Origin: Anaerostipes rhamnosivorans
GTDB lineage: Bacteria > Bacillota > Clostridia > Lachnospirales > Lachnospiraceae
Assembly: GCF_005280655.1 (NCBI RefSeq)
Contig: NZ_CP040058.1
Location: 2,394,001-2,458,000 of the forward strand
Length of the DNA stretch: 64,000 bases
Direction: 5' to 3'
The position numbers were made by a program, and so were the translations under genes. Positions 46,696 through 55,093 of the stretch are shown one piece after another. The notes beneath the pieces are model-generated. The model ran no database searches and was not told the DNA's origin. It saw only the letters and a list, made by a program, of their open reading frames with translations. Every line of letters starts with the position of its first letter. Positions within the stretch are counted from its first letter, which is position 1.

Positions 46696-47280
46696 TCAGC
46701 TCATCAACAGTGGAATCATGGCTCCTCCTAAGCTGTACACTATGATCGTCACCGGTCTTCCCAGAATAAGAATGGTTAAAAACTTTCTCCATGACATGTC
46801 TGTCAGTCCGGCGATCATACAAAGTACGTCGTCAGGTGCACATGGAAGAAGAATTGCCGCCGTAAATACTACATCAAATCTTTTCCCAGTCAAAAATTTT
46901 TCTCTCGTCTTTTCATACGTCTCATCACTTACAAACAGACGAATAAATTTTTCTCCGTATTGTCTTGCAAGATAAAAATTGATGCAGGAACCGATGAGGA
47001 TTCCAATGGCACTGTACAAAAATCCATACCACGGACCGAAAAAGACAACCCCCGCCAGACAGGTAAGACCTCCCGGAATCACTGCGATCACCACCTGAGC
47101 AACCTGAATGAGTATAAACAGGAGCGGTCCCCAAAAACTGCTGTGCCGGATGAACAACTCCATCTGCTGCCTGTTTGTAAAAATTCCTTTTTGATATCCA
47201 TATATAGAGAATATGATCAACGCTCCGATCAATACCAGAGTTGTGAGATTTGTCGCTTTTTTTACAGCTTGTCTGCTCAT
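46696..47280 (-). CDS. TVP38/TMEM64 family membrane protein
   Basis: A 194-residue membrane protein with about five helices and the SNARE-associated (DedA-like) core VIAVIPGGLTCLAGVVFFGPWYGFLYSAIG. Also LLPCAPDDVLCMIAGLTDMS near the end. DedA-like proteins move lipids across membranes or support envelope homeostasis; a precise role is unknown. The start at 47280 lies about 8 bases after GGTGG; the earlier in-frame ATG has no site. It stands alone. Confidence 0.88.
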   Translation of the reverse strand: MSRQAVKKATNLTTLVLIGALIIFSIYGYQKGIFTNRQQMELFIRHSSFWGPLLFILIQVAQVVIAVIPGGLTCLAGVVFFGPWYGFLYSAIGILIGSCINFYLARQYGEKFIRLFVSDETYEKTREKFLTGKRFDVVFTAAILLPCAPDDVLCMIAGLTDMSWRKFLTILILGRPVTIIVYSLGGAMIPLLMS

Positions 47281-47376
47281 AAACTGCCACCGCCTTTCTT
47301 TTACTATCTCTATCATAGCGGACAGTTCTGAAATCCAGCGGACAAAAAAGTAACAAATTTCTTACAATATCAAATC

Positions 47377-48135
47377 CTATCTTGAATGGATGTACTTCTC
47401 TATGACATCTGCAGCTCTTTTAATCTCCTCTGCATCCGTCACAAAGCGCTCATACTCACTCATCATAGGCAGCCCCATGCTGACATCTGGTTTGCGGTAT
47501 TCCATCTGGCTTTCAACCGTCTTCTTGCCTGACATATGAAACGCCTGGAAAGGGGCTTCTTTCAAAAAATCTTCAATGACACCGGCATTCACTCCCGCAC
47601 CGACCATGACAGTGATATCTTTTCCTGCCACTTCCAGAAGGTTCTTTAAAAGTTCTTTACCCTCGGCACAGCAATTTTTCTGCCCAGAAGTGAGCACTGT
47701 GTCAATTCCCAGTTCAATGGCTTCGATCATCGCCTCATAAGGGTTGACACACACATCAAACGCTCTGTTCAGTGTGACAGACATCCCCATTGTTTTCTGC
47801 ATCAGACTTTCCATGCGTCTCATATCGAGCCTGCCATCCTTTGTAAGGCATCCGAATACCACACCGTCTGCTCCCAGCTCCCGGAAATGATGGATCTCAC
47901 TTCTCATAAGCACAATCTCTTCTTCCGTGTATAAAAAGTCTCCAAATCTGGGCCGGATCAATACGTGGACTGGGATGTCGAGACGGATCTTGATCATCTC
48001 CAAAAGCTTTGAACTCGGCGTAGTTCCTCCTATCATCAGATCACTGCAGAGTTCCAGCCGTTTTGTCCCGGCTTCTTTTGCGATCACTGCAGACTCAAAT
48101 GAATCCACACAGCATTCCAACATAATCTCTCCCAT
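47377..48135 (-). CDS. cutC: CutC family protein
   Basis: A 252-residue TIM-barrel protein. MLECCVDSFESAVIAKEAGTKRLELCSDL, HVLIRPRFGDFLYTEEE, DGVVFGCLTKDG and LTSGQKNCCAEG match the CutC family. Once linked to copper homeostasis, its biochemical role is still open, so the name is by homology only. Start at 48135 gives 8 bases to AGGAGG. It follows the radical SAM gene by a few bases. Confidence 0.92.
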   Translation of the reverse strand: MGEIMLECCVDSFESAVIAKEAGTKRLELCSDLMIGGTTPSSKLLEMIKIRLDIPVHVLIRPRFGDFLYTEEEIVLMRSEIHHFRELGADGVVFGCLTKDGRLDMRRMESLMQKTMGMSVTLNRAFDVCVNPYEAMIEAIELGIDTVLTSGQKNCCAEGKELLKNLLEVAGKDITVMVGAGVNAGVIEDFLKEAPFQAFHMSGKKTVESQMEYRKPDVSMGLPMMSEYERFVTDAEEIKRAADVIEKYIHSR

Positions 48136-48147
48136 AGTCATTACCTC

Positions 48148-49044
48148 CTAGAAAAATGACAGCTGCTCCGCCTGAAACTGAGCATTCTTTTCTTTTATGA
48201 TGCTTCCGAAATCCGCCTTTACCTTGTACTTAGCGCGGACCTCTGAAATGATTTGATACAGTTTCTTTTTATAGTCCTTATAATCTTTCCCGTAGCAAAA
48301 CAAGTTTGTCAGTGCTTGCTCATACTGTGGAAACTCTTCTCTTATAAATTGAAAAAAAACGGCACGAGTCGGTCCCTTTAAGTTTAAATTTGACGTTATC
48401 AGATAGTGGATATCTCTATGCTTTGTCTCAGAAAATACAGCCTCCAGATTCTCTCTGGTGCTTGTGAGATATGGAACAATGGGCATCATATGGACACCTG
48501 TGCTGGCGTTTGTCTTCCGGAATTCTCCCAGTACTTCAAACCTCCGGCTGGAAGAAACACCTCCCGGCTCTAATACGCCCCTTATATCTTCATCCATGGT
48601 TGTGATCGTAGCCGCAATATTCACATAGGCTACTCTGGATAACTGATCGATCAAGTCGTAATCTCTCAGTATTAAATCAGACTTGGTAGAAATGATTGCC
48701 GGATTCTCAAATCGGATTAAAAGCTTTAAAAGCTCCGGCATGATCTTATAGTGTGCCTCGGCAGGCTGGTAATTGTCTGTAACACCTCCAAGATTGATTA
48801 CCTGGCGGTCCCAGTTTCTGCTCTTTAACTGCCGTTCCAGCCGTTCTGCAATGTTCGTCTTCACAAAAATCTCACTGTAGAAATCATCTGACTCCATGTA
48901 TTCATGGGAATAAAGCGCAAAACAGTATTGGCAGCAATGGGCACAGCCCCTGTATATATTCAAATCCCAATGGTAGGGAAACCGTCCGCGGACACGGTTG
49001 CAGGCCGCGGAACATTGAATCTCCTTATAAGCTCTCTCTTTCAT
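48148..49044 (-). CDS. Radical SAM protein (SplB-like family)
   Basis: A 298-residue radical SAM protein. The cluster motif is CX3CX2C at Cys34, Cys38 and Cys41 (YRGCAHCCQYCFA), as in the SplB/COG1533 group. GGVTDNYQPAE and ISTKSDLILRDYDL are typical of that group, which includes but is far wider than spore photoproduct lyase. The substrate is unknown. It sits between a zinc ribbon gene and cutC in one operon. Confidence 0.85.
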   Translation of the reverse strand: MKERAYKEIQCSAACNRVRGRFPYHWDLNIYRGCAHCCQYCFALYSHEYMESDDFYSEIFVKTNIAERLERQLKSRNWDRQVINLGGVTDNYQPAEAHYKIMPELLKLLIRFENPAIISTKSDLILRDYDLIDQLSRVAYVNIAATITTMDEDIRGVLEPGGVSSSRRFEVLGEFRKTNASTGVHMMPIVPYLTSTRENLEAVFSETKHRDIHYLITSNLNLKGPTRAVFFQFIREEFPQYEQALTNLFCYGKDYKDYKKKLYQIISEVRAKYKVKADFGSIIKEKNAQFQAEQLSFF

Positions 49045-49049
49045 TCCCG

Positions 49050-49271
49050 TTATCCCATAAGGAAATCTAAAATATTCATTCCATCGGAAGTCTGGCTCCT
49101 ATATAATTCAGTAAAACCGCAGCGGGTACAGCTGATGGTAATAAACTTTTTATTCTGTACATCAAAAATTTTAGCAAAATTCCCTCCGGTGGCCTGAAAC
49201 TGATCATGCTCAAAGGAATTGCATCCGCACTTGGGACATACGAACTGTTTTCTCTCCATATTCTGGTCCAT
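49050..49271 (-). CDS. Zinc ribbon protein
   Basis: A 73-residue protein with two CxxC knuckles, CPKCG and CTRCG, separated by about 37 residues, and little else. It resembles the zinc_ribbon nucleic-acid-binding families. GGAG lies 6 bases before the ATG. It starts a three-gene operon with the radical SAM protein and cutC. Confidence 0.85.
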   Translation of the reverse strand: MDQNMERKQFVCPKCGCNSFEHDQFQATGGNFAKIFDVQNKKFITISCTRCGFTELYRSQTSDGMNILDFLMG

Positions 49272-49373
49272 AAAATTCTCCTTTTTTCACTTTTTCGTAA
49301 CTGTCTTCTTACTCTATATTATAATCAAAAAAATGAATTGCGTAAACAAATTTGAAGAACTTTCCAATGGAAT

Positions 49374-49430
49374 AAAAAAAGACTCTAAGGAGATCCCCCT
49401 TTTAATGGGAAGATATCTCCAAAGAGTCTG
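49374..49430 (-). terminator. Terminator of ptsHI
   Basis: AGACTCTTTGGAGAT / ATCTCCTTAGAGTCT on the minus strand with a long loop, followed by T7. It lies about 14 bases after the ptsI stop. Confidence 0.88.
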
Positions 49431-49444
49431 TAAAAACCAAAAGC

Positions 49445-51154
49445 CTAGCTTCTAGCTCTTTCTTCTAATAAAGCTTTTACTTCTGCTTCTGTCGTTAACT
49501 GCATAACTTCATCTGCTAAAGCCTTAGCTTCATCCATAGTCCATAAGGACATCACTTTTCTCGTAGCGAGAATTGCGGTTGCGCTAACAGAGAATTCGTT
49601 CAATCCGAATGCAAGAAGTACCGGTACAAGCAATGGATCACTGGCAGCTTCTCCACACATACCAGCCATGATTCCCTCTTTGTTTGCAGCACCGATGATG
49701 TTCCGGATAGAACGCAGCACTGCAGGGTTATATGCTGAATACAGGTAAGCTACATCGGCATTTCCTCTGTCGGCTGCCATTGTGTAACCAGTCAGATCGT
49801 TGGTACCGATGCTGAAGAAATCTGCTTCTTTTGCTAAAATGTCGGCAATCAAACTTGCAGCTGCGGTTTCCATCATAACTCCGACTTCTACGTCTTTGTT
49901 GTATGCGACACCTTCTGCATCTAATTCTGCCTTGATCTCTTCGATCAAAGCATTCACTGCACGGAGCTCATCCACACATGTTACAAGCGGAACCATGATA
50001 CGAATCTTTCCGAACGCACTGGCTCTTAATAAAGCTCTCAGCTGAGGTCTGTAGATATCAGGACGCTGCAGACAGAAACGCACTGCACGGAAACCAAGGA
50101 ATGGGTTCTCTTCTGTCTCCAGTCCAAGATACGGAAGTGCTTTGTCGCCTCCGATATCCAGAGTACGGATAATGACAGGTTTTCCTTCCAGAGTCTCTGC
50201 AACTGTCTTATATGCCTGGAACTGCTCTTCTTCTGTCGGCACGCTGTCACGGTCCATGAATAAGAACTCCGTACGGAATAATCCCACACCTTCTCCATCA
50301 CACTCAACAACCTTTGCAGCCTCATCCGGTCCGCCGATGTTGGCAACCAGTTCAACCACATGTCCGTCAGCAGTCTGAGACGCCTGTCCGATAAACTTGG
50401 ACAGAGCAGCTTTCTCTTCAAGATATGCTGCTTTTTTAGCCTTGTAGTCTTCTAAAACGGAATCCTCAGGATTGATGTAAGCCTCTCCTGTTGCGCCGTC
50501 TAATACGACAACATCTCCGTCCTTGACGGTAGAGACAATGTTTTCAACACTAAGTACCGCAGGGATCTCCATAGAACGGCAGATGATGGCAGAGTGGGAA
50601 GTCTTTCCTCCGATCTCTGTCAATACACCTTCAACGTTTGCTGGATTGATACCGGCAGTCATAGACGGGGTCAAATCCTCTGCTACCAGGATCGTTCCCT
50701 CTGGAACGGCGCTGATATCAACTTCTTCAACTCCCAATAATATTTTGATTAACCGAGTTTTGATGTCTCCTAAGTCAGATGCTCTCTGTTGGGTTAATTC
50801 ATCTTCAGCCATGGCAAAAATCTGTGCAAAGAAATCACATGCTTCTTCGACTGCGGCTTCCGCATTGATCTTTTCATCATCGATCTTTGCGTCAATCTGC
50901 TCTTTGATGGCAGGGTCCTGAATCATGAGGATATGTCCCTCTAAGATCTCAGATTCCTGTTCTCCAGCAGTCACCTTCATGGCCTCCACCATCTTGGTTG
51001 TCTTGTCGATGAACACTTCGATCGCTTCGCCTAATCTTTTCTTTTCTGCCTCAGCGTCTGCAATAGTCTCCTTCTTGTAATCCAGGCTCTGTTCCTTGAT
51101 CACAACTACTTTTCCGATGCCGATTCCAGCAGATGCTCCAATACCTTTATACAT
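49445..51154 (-). CDS. ptsI: PTS Enzyme I
   Basis: A 569-residue phosphoenolpyruvate-protein phosphotransferase. The phosphorylated histidine is in GGKTSHSAIICRS, and the PEP-binding domain shows FRTEFLFMDRDSVPTEEEQF, GFRAVRFCLQRPDIYRPQLRALLRA split by family positions, and the catalytic MCGEAASDP. It passes phosphate to HPr, encoded 33 bases upstream. Length is normal. Confidence 0.97.
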   Translation of the reverse strand: MYKGIGASAGIGIGKVVVIKEQSLDYKKETIADAEAEKKRLGEAIEVFIDKTTKMVEAMKVTAGEQESEILEGHILMIQDPAIKEQIDAKIDDEKINAEAAVEEACDFFAQIFAMAEDELTQQRASDLGDIKTRLIKILLGVEEVDISAVPEGTILVAEDLTPSMTAGINPANVEGVLTEIGGKTSHSAIICRSMEIPAVLSVENIVSTVKDGDVVVLDGATGEAYINPEDSVLEDYKAKKAAYLEEKAALSKFIGQASQTADGHVVELVANIGGPDEAAKVVECDGEGVGLFRTEFLFMDRDSVPTEEEQFQAYKTVAETLEGKPVIIRTLDIGGDKALPYLGLETEENPFLGFRAVRFCLQRPDIYRPQLRALLRASAFGKIRIMVPLVTCVDELRAVNALIEEIKAELDAEGVAYNKDVEVGVMMETAAASLIADILAKEADFFSIGTNDLTGYTMAADRGNADVAYLYSAYNPAVLRSIRNIIGAANKEGIMAGMCGEAASDPLLVPVLLAFGLNEFSVSATAILATRKVMSLWTMDEAKALADEVMQLTTEAEVKALLEERARS

Positions 51155-51187
51155 ATGCCACCTGTCCCCTTTGTAAAATGAGATTAA

Positions 51188-51451
51188 TTATTCACCTAAA
51201 CCAGATTCAATTAATTCTGTCGCATGCGCTAATGCAGCTTCCTCATCAGGACCTTCACAGACAAGTTCAATCTCTGAACCACATTTGATACATGCACCGA
51301 TGATGTTCAGAAGGCTCTTTGCATTGATTTTCTTGTCTTCGAAAACGATGGTGACATCAGATTCAAACTTTGTTACTGCCTTTGCTAAAACTCCTGCTGG
51401 TCTCATGTGTAATCCCTGCTCGTTTTCAATTACAAACTTCTTAGATACCAT
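51188..51451 (-). CDS. ptsH: Phosphocarrier protein HPr
   Basis: An 87-residue HPr. The active-site His15 is in GLHMRPAG and the regulatory Ser46 in NAKSLLNIIG, the residue that HPr kinase marks in catabolite repression. It thus has both sites, unlike the HPr-like protein at 13137-13370. It is the first gene of ptsHI and lies behind a RAT/terminator leader. Confidence 0.97.
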   Translation of the reverse strand: MVSKKFVIENEQGLHMRPAGVLAKAVTKFESDVTIVFEDKKINAKSLLNIIGACIKCGSEIELVCEGPDEEAALAHATELIESGLGE

Positions 51452-51504
51452 AATAAAATCTCCTTCATTCTGTAAATTTTAGTTAATAAATGACGGACTG
51501 CCTG

Positions 51505-51570
51505 AAAAAAAACAAAAAGACCCCTTAATAAATGCGCGAATATCTGCTTACATCTATCAAAAAGGTCTTG
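51505..51570 (-). terminator. Leader terminator before ptsH (RAT-controlled)
   Basis: AAGACCTTTT (51560-51569) and AAGGGGTCTT (about 51517-51526) can pair over 10 bp, followed on the minus strand by TTTGTTTTTTTT. The 5' arm overlaps the end of the RAT element, so protein binding to RAT would block this stem. Confidence 0.85.
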
Positions 51571-51592
51571 CCTGCCTTACCAGTCACAATCC
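51564..51592 (-). promoter_or_regulatory. Ribonucleic antiterminator (RAT) of ptsHI
   Basis: The minus strand reads GGATTGTGACTGGTAA then GGCAGGCAAGACC over exactly 29 bases, matching the RAT hairpin bound by BglG/SacT/LicT-type proteins. It starts about 10 bases after the predicted transcription start and shares bases with the terminator stem, the classic arrangement. The likely ligand is the CAT-domain protein encoded directly upstream (51657-52151). Confidence 0.93.
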
Positions 51593-51608
51593 AATATTCA
51601 ATGTCTAA

Positions 51609-51637
51609 ATTTTATCAAAAACCTGTCCTGCTGTCAA
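51609..51637 (-). promoter_or_regulatory. Promoter of ptsHI
   Basis: Minus-strand TTGACA (51632-51637) and TAAAAT (51609-51614) with 17 bases between. It lies in the gap after the antiterminator gene. Confidence 0.9.
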
Positions 51638-51656
51638 CTGAAACCAAAACAAATTC

Positions 51657-52151
51657 CTACTGGATCCCAGCTTCTAAAATCAGGCGTTTCACATAAATGA
51701 TCAGGTACATTTTTTCATCCACGGACAAAGTATAGCCGTAATGCCCCTCAATGTGTTCCACGATTTTCTGGCTGCATATATATGCCTCCGGATATTTTTT
51801 CTGGTTTCTCTCGTAAAATTCCACATCGTCCTCTTCCTCTTCCGCGGAATGGGATTCTCCGGACTTAATACTGTTCTCCAGATATTCCAGATGTGTGATA
51901 AACCTTTGGTAGGCCGGCATCTCTGTCCGAAAGCTAATTTCATAAAATTCTTGGATGATGGCCAGGACCTCCTGGATAAATGGACTTTTTTCCCTCTGAT
52001 CCAGCGTAAAGATCTTTTCGATCTTTGTCTTGTCCAGTTCATCCCCCGCCTTTTTGCGGAATCCTATGCCCTTTCCCATGAGAATCACCTCATGGTTGTT
52101 CGTGTCATAGGTACTGACCACATTATTGTTAATCACTTTCTGTATTATCAT
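51657..52151 (-). CDS. BglG/LicT-type antiterminator with a single PRD
   Basis: A 164-residue protein. Residues 1-55 are the CAT RNA-binding domain (IQKVINNNVVSTYDTNNHEVILMGKGIGF), and residues ~65-164 form one PTS regulation domain with a histidine in FITHLEYL. Usual family members are about 280 residues with two PRDs; here one is missing, and the position of the second conserved His appears as Tyr (YLIIYVKRL). The gene lies between hflX and the RAT-controlled ptsHI, with AGGAGG 5 bases before the ATG. It most likely antiterminates ptsHI, much as GlcT does for ptsGHI in B. subtilis. Confidence 0.88.
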   Translation of the reverse strand: MIIQKVINNNVVSTYDTNNHEVILMGKGIGFRKKAGDELDKTKIEKIFTLDQREKSPFIQEVLAIIQEFYEISFRTEMPAYQRFITHLEYLENSIKSGESHSAEEEEDDVEFYERNQKKYPEAYICSQKIVEHIEGHYGYTLSVDEKMYLIIYVKRLILEAGIQ

Positions 52152-52159
52152 ACGTCCTC

Positions 52160-53398
52160 CTACACCATTCCTAATATTTCTTTTGGTATATAAGCCTCCA
52201 CGTAAATGCCGTCATCCCGGTATTCCTCTTTTAAAAGCTGGCCGTGGTTTCTGATGGCCTGGATCTTTCCCGCCTCGTCATAACCGTATTTTTTCTCTAA
52301 ATAAATTTTCTGTCTGCTAAGGACGTCTTCGATTACATTTAAGAGATCCCCGGTTCCAGTACCCTCTTTGGCGGAAATCTTTACAGTTTCATCCGCATGG
52401 ACATCCTTCAAAAAAATGCCTTTATCTGCCTGGTCTATCTTATTAAATGCCGTGATCACAGGCGTATCCTTGATGCCGAGCTGATTTAATGTCTCATAGA
52501 CAGCCTCCATCTGCTGCTCCATACATGGATTGGAGCAGTCAACCACGTGAAGGATCACATCACTGTACTTAGCCTCTTCCAGTGTACTCTTAAATGCATC
52601 TACCAAATGATGCGGAAGCTTTCTGATAAATCCAACCGTATCCGTCATAAGAATGGTCTGCCCGCTGTTTAACACAACACTTTTTGTGGTGGGATCCAGT
52701 GTGGCAAACAGCTGATCCTCTTCCAGGACTCCGGCATCCGTAAAGTAATTTAACAGCGTGGATTTCCCGGCATTGGTATAACCGACAATACAGACCACAG
52801 GTGTATGGTTTCTCTGCCGCTGCTTTCTCTGGACTTCCCTATGTTTGATCACCCCGGAAAGTTCAGCTTTTAAATGGGATATCCGGGTGCGGATCAGGCG
52901 CCTGTCCATCTCAAGCTTCTTTTCTCCCGGCCCTCTCGTGCCGATTCCGCCGCCTAGCCTTGAAAGGCTTACTCCCTTTCCGGTCAGCTTTGTGGCGCGG
53001 TATCTGAGCTGGGCCAGTTCCACCTGGATCTTTCCCTCTTTTGTTCTGGCACGCTTAGCGAAAATGTCCAGGATCACCAATGTCCGGTCCATCACCTTGA
53101 TATCCAGTATCTGTGAGAGATTTGCAAGCTGTGCCGGTGAGAGTTCATCGTCACACACAATACCGTCTGCCTCTGTCTCAAATAAAAGATCCCGGATCTC
53201 CTCTATCTTACCTTTTCCCACATAAGTACCGGGATGGACCTGTTCTCTGGCCTGGAGAATGCTTCCTTCCACTAAAGCTCCTGCCGTCCTTGTAAGTTCT
53301 TCTAACTCTTCCAGGGATTCCTCGGCTTCCCTCGGCTCTCCCAGACACACACCCACCAGGATCACTCTTTCTTTTTTCTGCTCCAGTATTTCTTCCAT
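52160..53398 (-). CDS. hflX: GTPase HflX
   Basis: A 412-residue ribosome-associated GTPase that helps split stalled ribosomes. The N-terminal HflX domain (GTYVGKGKIEEIRDL, VMDRTLVILDIFAKRARTKEGK) precedes the coiled linker and the G domain with GYTNAGKSTLLN, DTVGFIRKLPH and NKIDQAD. The start at 53398 has AAAGGA upstream; an alternative TTG 11 codons earlier lacks support. Its stop is 9 bases before the antiterminator. Confidence 0.94.
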   Translation of the reverse strand: MEEILEQKKERVILVGVCLGEPREAEESLEELEELTRTAGALVEGSILQAREQVHPGTYVGKGKIEEIRDLLFETEADGIVCDDELSPAQLANLSQILDIKVMDRTLVILDIFAKRARTKEGKIQVELAQLRYRATKLTGKGVSLSRLGGGIGTRGPGEKKLEMDRRLIRTRISHLKAELSGVIKHREVQRKQRQRNHTPVVCIVGYTNAGKSTLLNYFTDAGVLEEDQLFATLDPTTKSVVLNSGQTILMTDTVGFIRKLPHHLVDAFKSTLEEAKYSDVILHVVDCSNPCMEQQMEAVYETLNQLGIKDTPVITAFNKIDQADKGIFLKDVHADETVKISAKEGTGTGDLLNVIEDVLSRQKIYLEKKYGYDEAGKIQAIRNHGQLLKEEYRDDGIYVEAYIPKEILGMV

Positions 53399-53438
53399 TC
53401 TGTTCCTTTCCTGCCGCTTTGCTTCTAACAATAAAAAT

Positions 53439-53858
53439 TTAAATATTTTTCACAGCCATCGTCAATGCTTTTTCCTTTGGAGTCATTTCTTGTTCCCCTT
53501 TTTCATACAGCGTCTGCTTCTTTTTCATTTCTTCCTGCTCTGTTTTATATTTTGCGATATCCATGCCAATATACTCAGAAGCGGTCCCATGGCTCCATTC
53601 CATTCCAGCTCCTTCCGCCGACACAGCATCAATCACTTTTTTGTCCTTGTCTGCAGCAAGGATCACTATATATTCTTTGTTAAAAACGGTTCCCTTACAC
53701 AACCCAAACCCAATCTGATAATCTTTTCCATAGGTCTCCCTGAAATCTGCATACAGTTTTCTCACCTCATCTGACTGCTGCTTGATCATATAAGAATATC
53801 CGATAAATGCCAGTATAGCGATCACCATGACAAAAGCCACTGCAATTTTCATCCACAT
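53439..53858 (-). CDS. Membrane-anchored hypothetical protein
   Basis: A 139-residue protein with one N-terminal membrane helix (IAVAFVMVIAILAFIGYSYM) and a soluble charged domain of about 110 residues, presumably outside the cytoplasm. A lysine- and glutamate-rich helix stands near the end. No family recognised. It lies between an integral membrane protein gene and hflX on the same strand, 41 bases before the hflX start. Confidence 0.75.
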   Translation of the reverse strand: MWMKIAVAFVMVIAILAFIGYSYMIKQQSDEVRKLYADFRETYGKDYQIGFGLCKGTVFNKEYIVILAADKDKKVIDAVSAEGAGMEWSHGTASEYIGMDIAKYKTEQEEMKKKQTLYEKGEQEMTPKEKALTMAVKNI

Positions 53859-53882
53859 AACAAACCCTCCGTAATAAATTCT

Positions 53883-54518
53883 TCAAAGTATATACATCCA
53901 AACCGCGAAAAAATGAAGGATTCCTCCCATCGCCAGGACCAAAGGATAGACAGGGTATATCCTTTTTCCCCGCAGGCTGTGTATGACTATCCCTAAAGTG
54001 CATAATACATTCCCTGCTGACAGCAGATAAAATCCTATACGCCCTATATCATTGATGTAAAAAGCCGCACAAAAAATAGGAAGCCATGCATTCACTCCGA
54101 TGCAGATTCCCCAGACACTGTGGAATCTTTTCATATTAATAGATGCAAAGGTGATTCCCAGCACGGCGATCCCCACAAGGATGCCAAACAGACTCCATGC
54201 GCAAGCCGCGTGCTCTTGTCTTAAAACACCTAAAAACAATGGAAACCATCCAAAGACTGGCACTAGGACTGATATGCAGTGAAGGAGCACAAGGAATACG
54301 TTTTTTCCCTTACAAGGCTTGAGCCCATAAAAGATTGATGCAGCAATATGAAACAAGATCAACCCCGCCCCATAAAGACAGGAGGCCAAAATTCTGCTGC
54401 CGCTGCCAGCTCCCGCTGACTGAATCACACACAATACCAATGCCGTAATACTAAACAGAACCCCTATGATATGAAAAATCATATAAAATATCTGCTTTTT
54501 TCTTTCCATCACGTTCAC
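53883..54518 (-). CDS. Integral membrane protein, hypothetical
   Basis: A 211-residue protein with about seven hydrophobic segments (IIGVLFSITALVLCVI; LLHCISVLVPVFGWFPLFLG; LFGILVGIAVLGITFASI) and no recognised motif. First gene of the likely run that continues to the 139-residue protein and hflX. Confidence 0.75.
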   Translation of the reverse strand: MNVMERKKQIFYMIFHIIGVLFSITALVLCVIQSAGAGSGSRILASCLYGAGLILFHIAASIFYGLKPCKGKNVFLVLLHCISVLVPVFGWFPLFLGVLRQEHAACAWSLFGILVGIAVLGITFASINMKRFHSVWGICIGVNAWLPIFCAAFYINDIGRIGFYLLSAGNVLCTLGIVIHSLRGKRIYPVYPLVLAMGGILHFFAVWMYIL

Positions 54519-54593
54519 AAAATATTGATCCTTTCTCTTTTGCTGTTCTTAATGATTATAAGATAGGCAAAAAAAAATAACAATACATATCTA

Positions 54594-54622
54594 TTGTTAT
54601 TTTACAGCAGTTTCCTTATAAT
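54594..54622 (+). promoter_or_regulatory. Promoter of the 122-residue membrane protein gene
   Basis: TTGTTA (54594-54599) and TATAAT (54617-54622) with 17 bases between, followed by AAAGGAG about 10 bases before the ATG. Confidence 0.8.
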
Positions 54623-54671
54623 GGTATTAAAGAATCGCCAACCGTGAAAAGACCGAAAGGAGATTCACATT

Positions 54672-55040
54672 ATGAAAAAAGCATGGATCATATCAGCTCC
54701 GATTTTGTCTTATTTTTCAGCATTTCTATTGATAGAGGCAGAAACTAGGGATCTAGTCAACCCTGATACTGTAATAACAACATTCATACTAAAATGTACC
54801 TTCTTTATATTGACAGGATTTCTTGTCTGCCTGTTTTCAAAAAATGTGGCACTCGTTATAAAGCACAGATCCGTAAATATCATATGCGCAGCCGAAATCC
54901 TGATACCGGTCATAATCTGGAGATTTCTGACCAGCCAAGAATATATGGGCAATTTAGAATATTTTCTTTGTACCTATTTTATTTTTCTCGGCAGTTATCT
55001 TCATGCTCTTGTTAGCTATCTTACCAAAAAATCCGGATGA
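54672..55040 (+). CDS. Small integral membrane protein, hypothetical
   Basis: A 122-residue protein with four hydrophobic segments (IISAPILSYFSAFLLI; FILKCTFFILTGFLVCLF; IICAAEILIPVIIW; FLCTYFIFLGSYLHALVSYL). It has its own promoter, a clear ribosome site and its own terminator, so it is a real single gene. No family recognised. Confidence 0.75.
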   Translation: MKKAWIISAPILSYFSAFLLIEAETRDLVNPDTVITTFILKCTFFILTGFLVCLFSKNVALVIKHRSVNIICAAEILIPVIIWRFLTSQEYMGNLEYFLCTYFIFLGSYLHALVSYLTKKSG

Positions 55041-55069
55041 AATATCTTTTTGATATCTCATCCGGATTT
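55029..55069 (+). terminator. Bidirectional terminator
   Basis: AAATCCGGATGA / TCATCCGGATTT plus ATATC/GATAT pairing around TTTTT; ends the small membrane protein gene and the convergent sor operon. Confidence 0.9.
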
Positions 55070-55093
55070 ATGCCGTGATTGAAAATTTGTTGT

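Noticed and set aside
49050..49271. Zinc ribbon gene as a part of a copper system with cutC
   Set aside because: No copper-binding motif, chaperone or P1B pump is near; CutC itself has no settled copper role.
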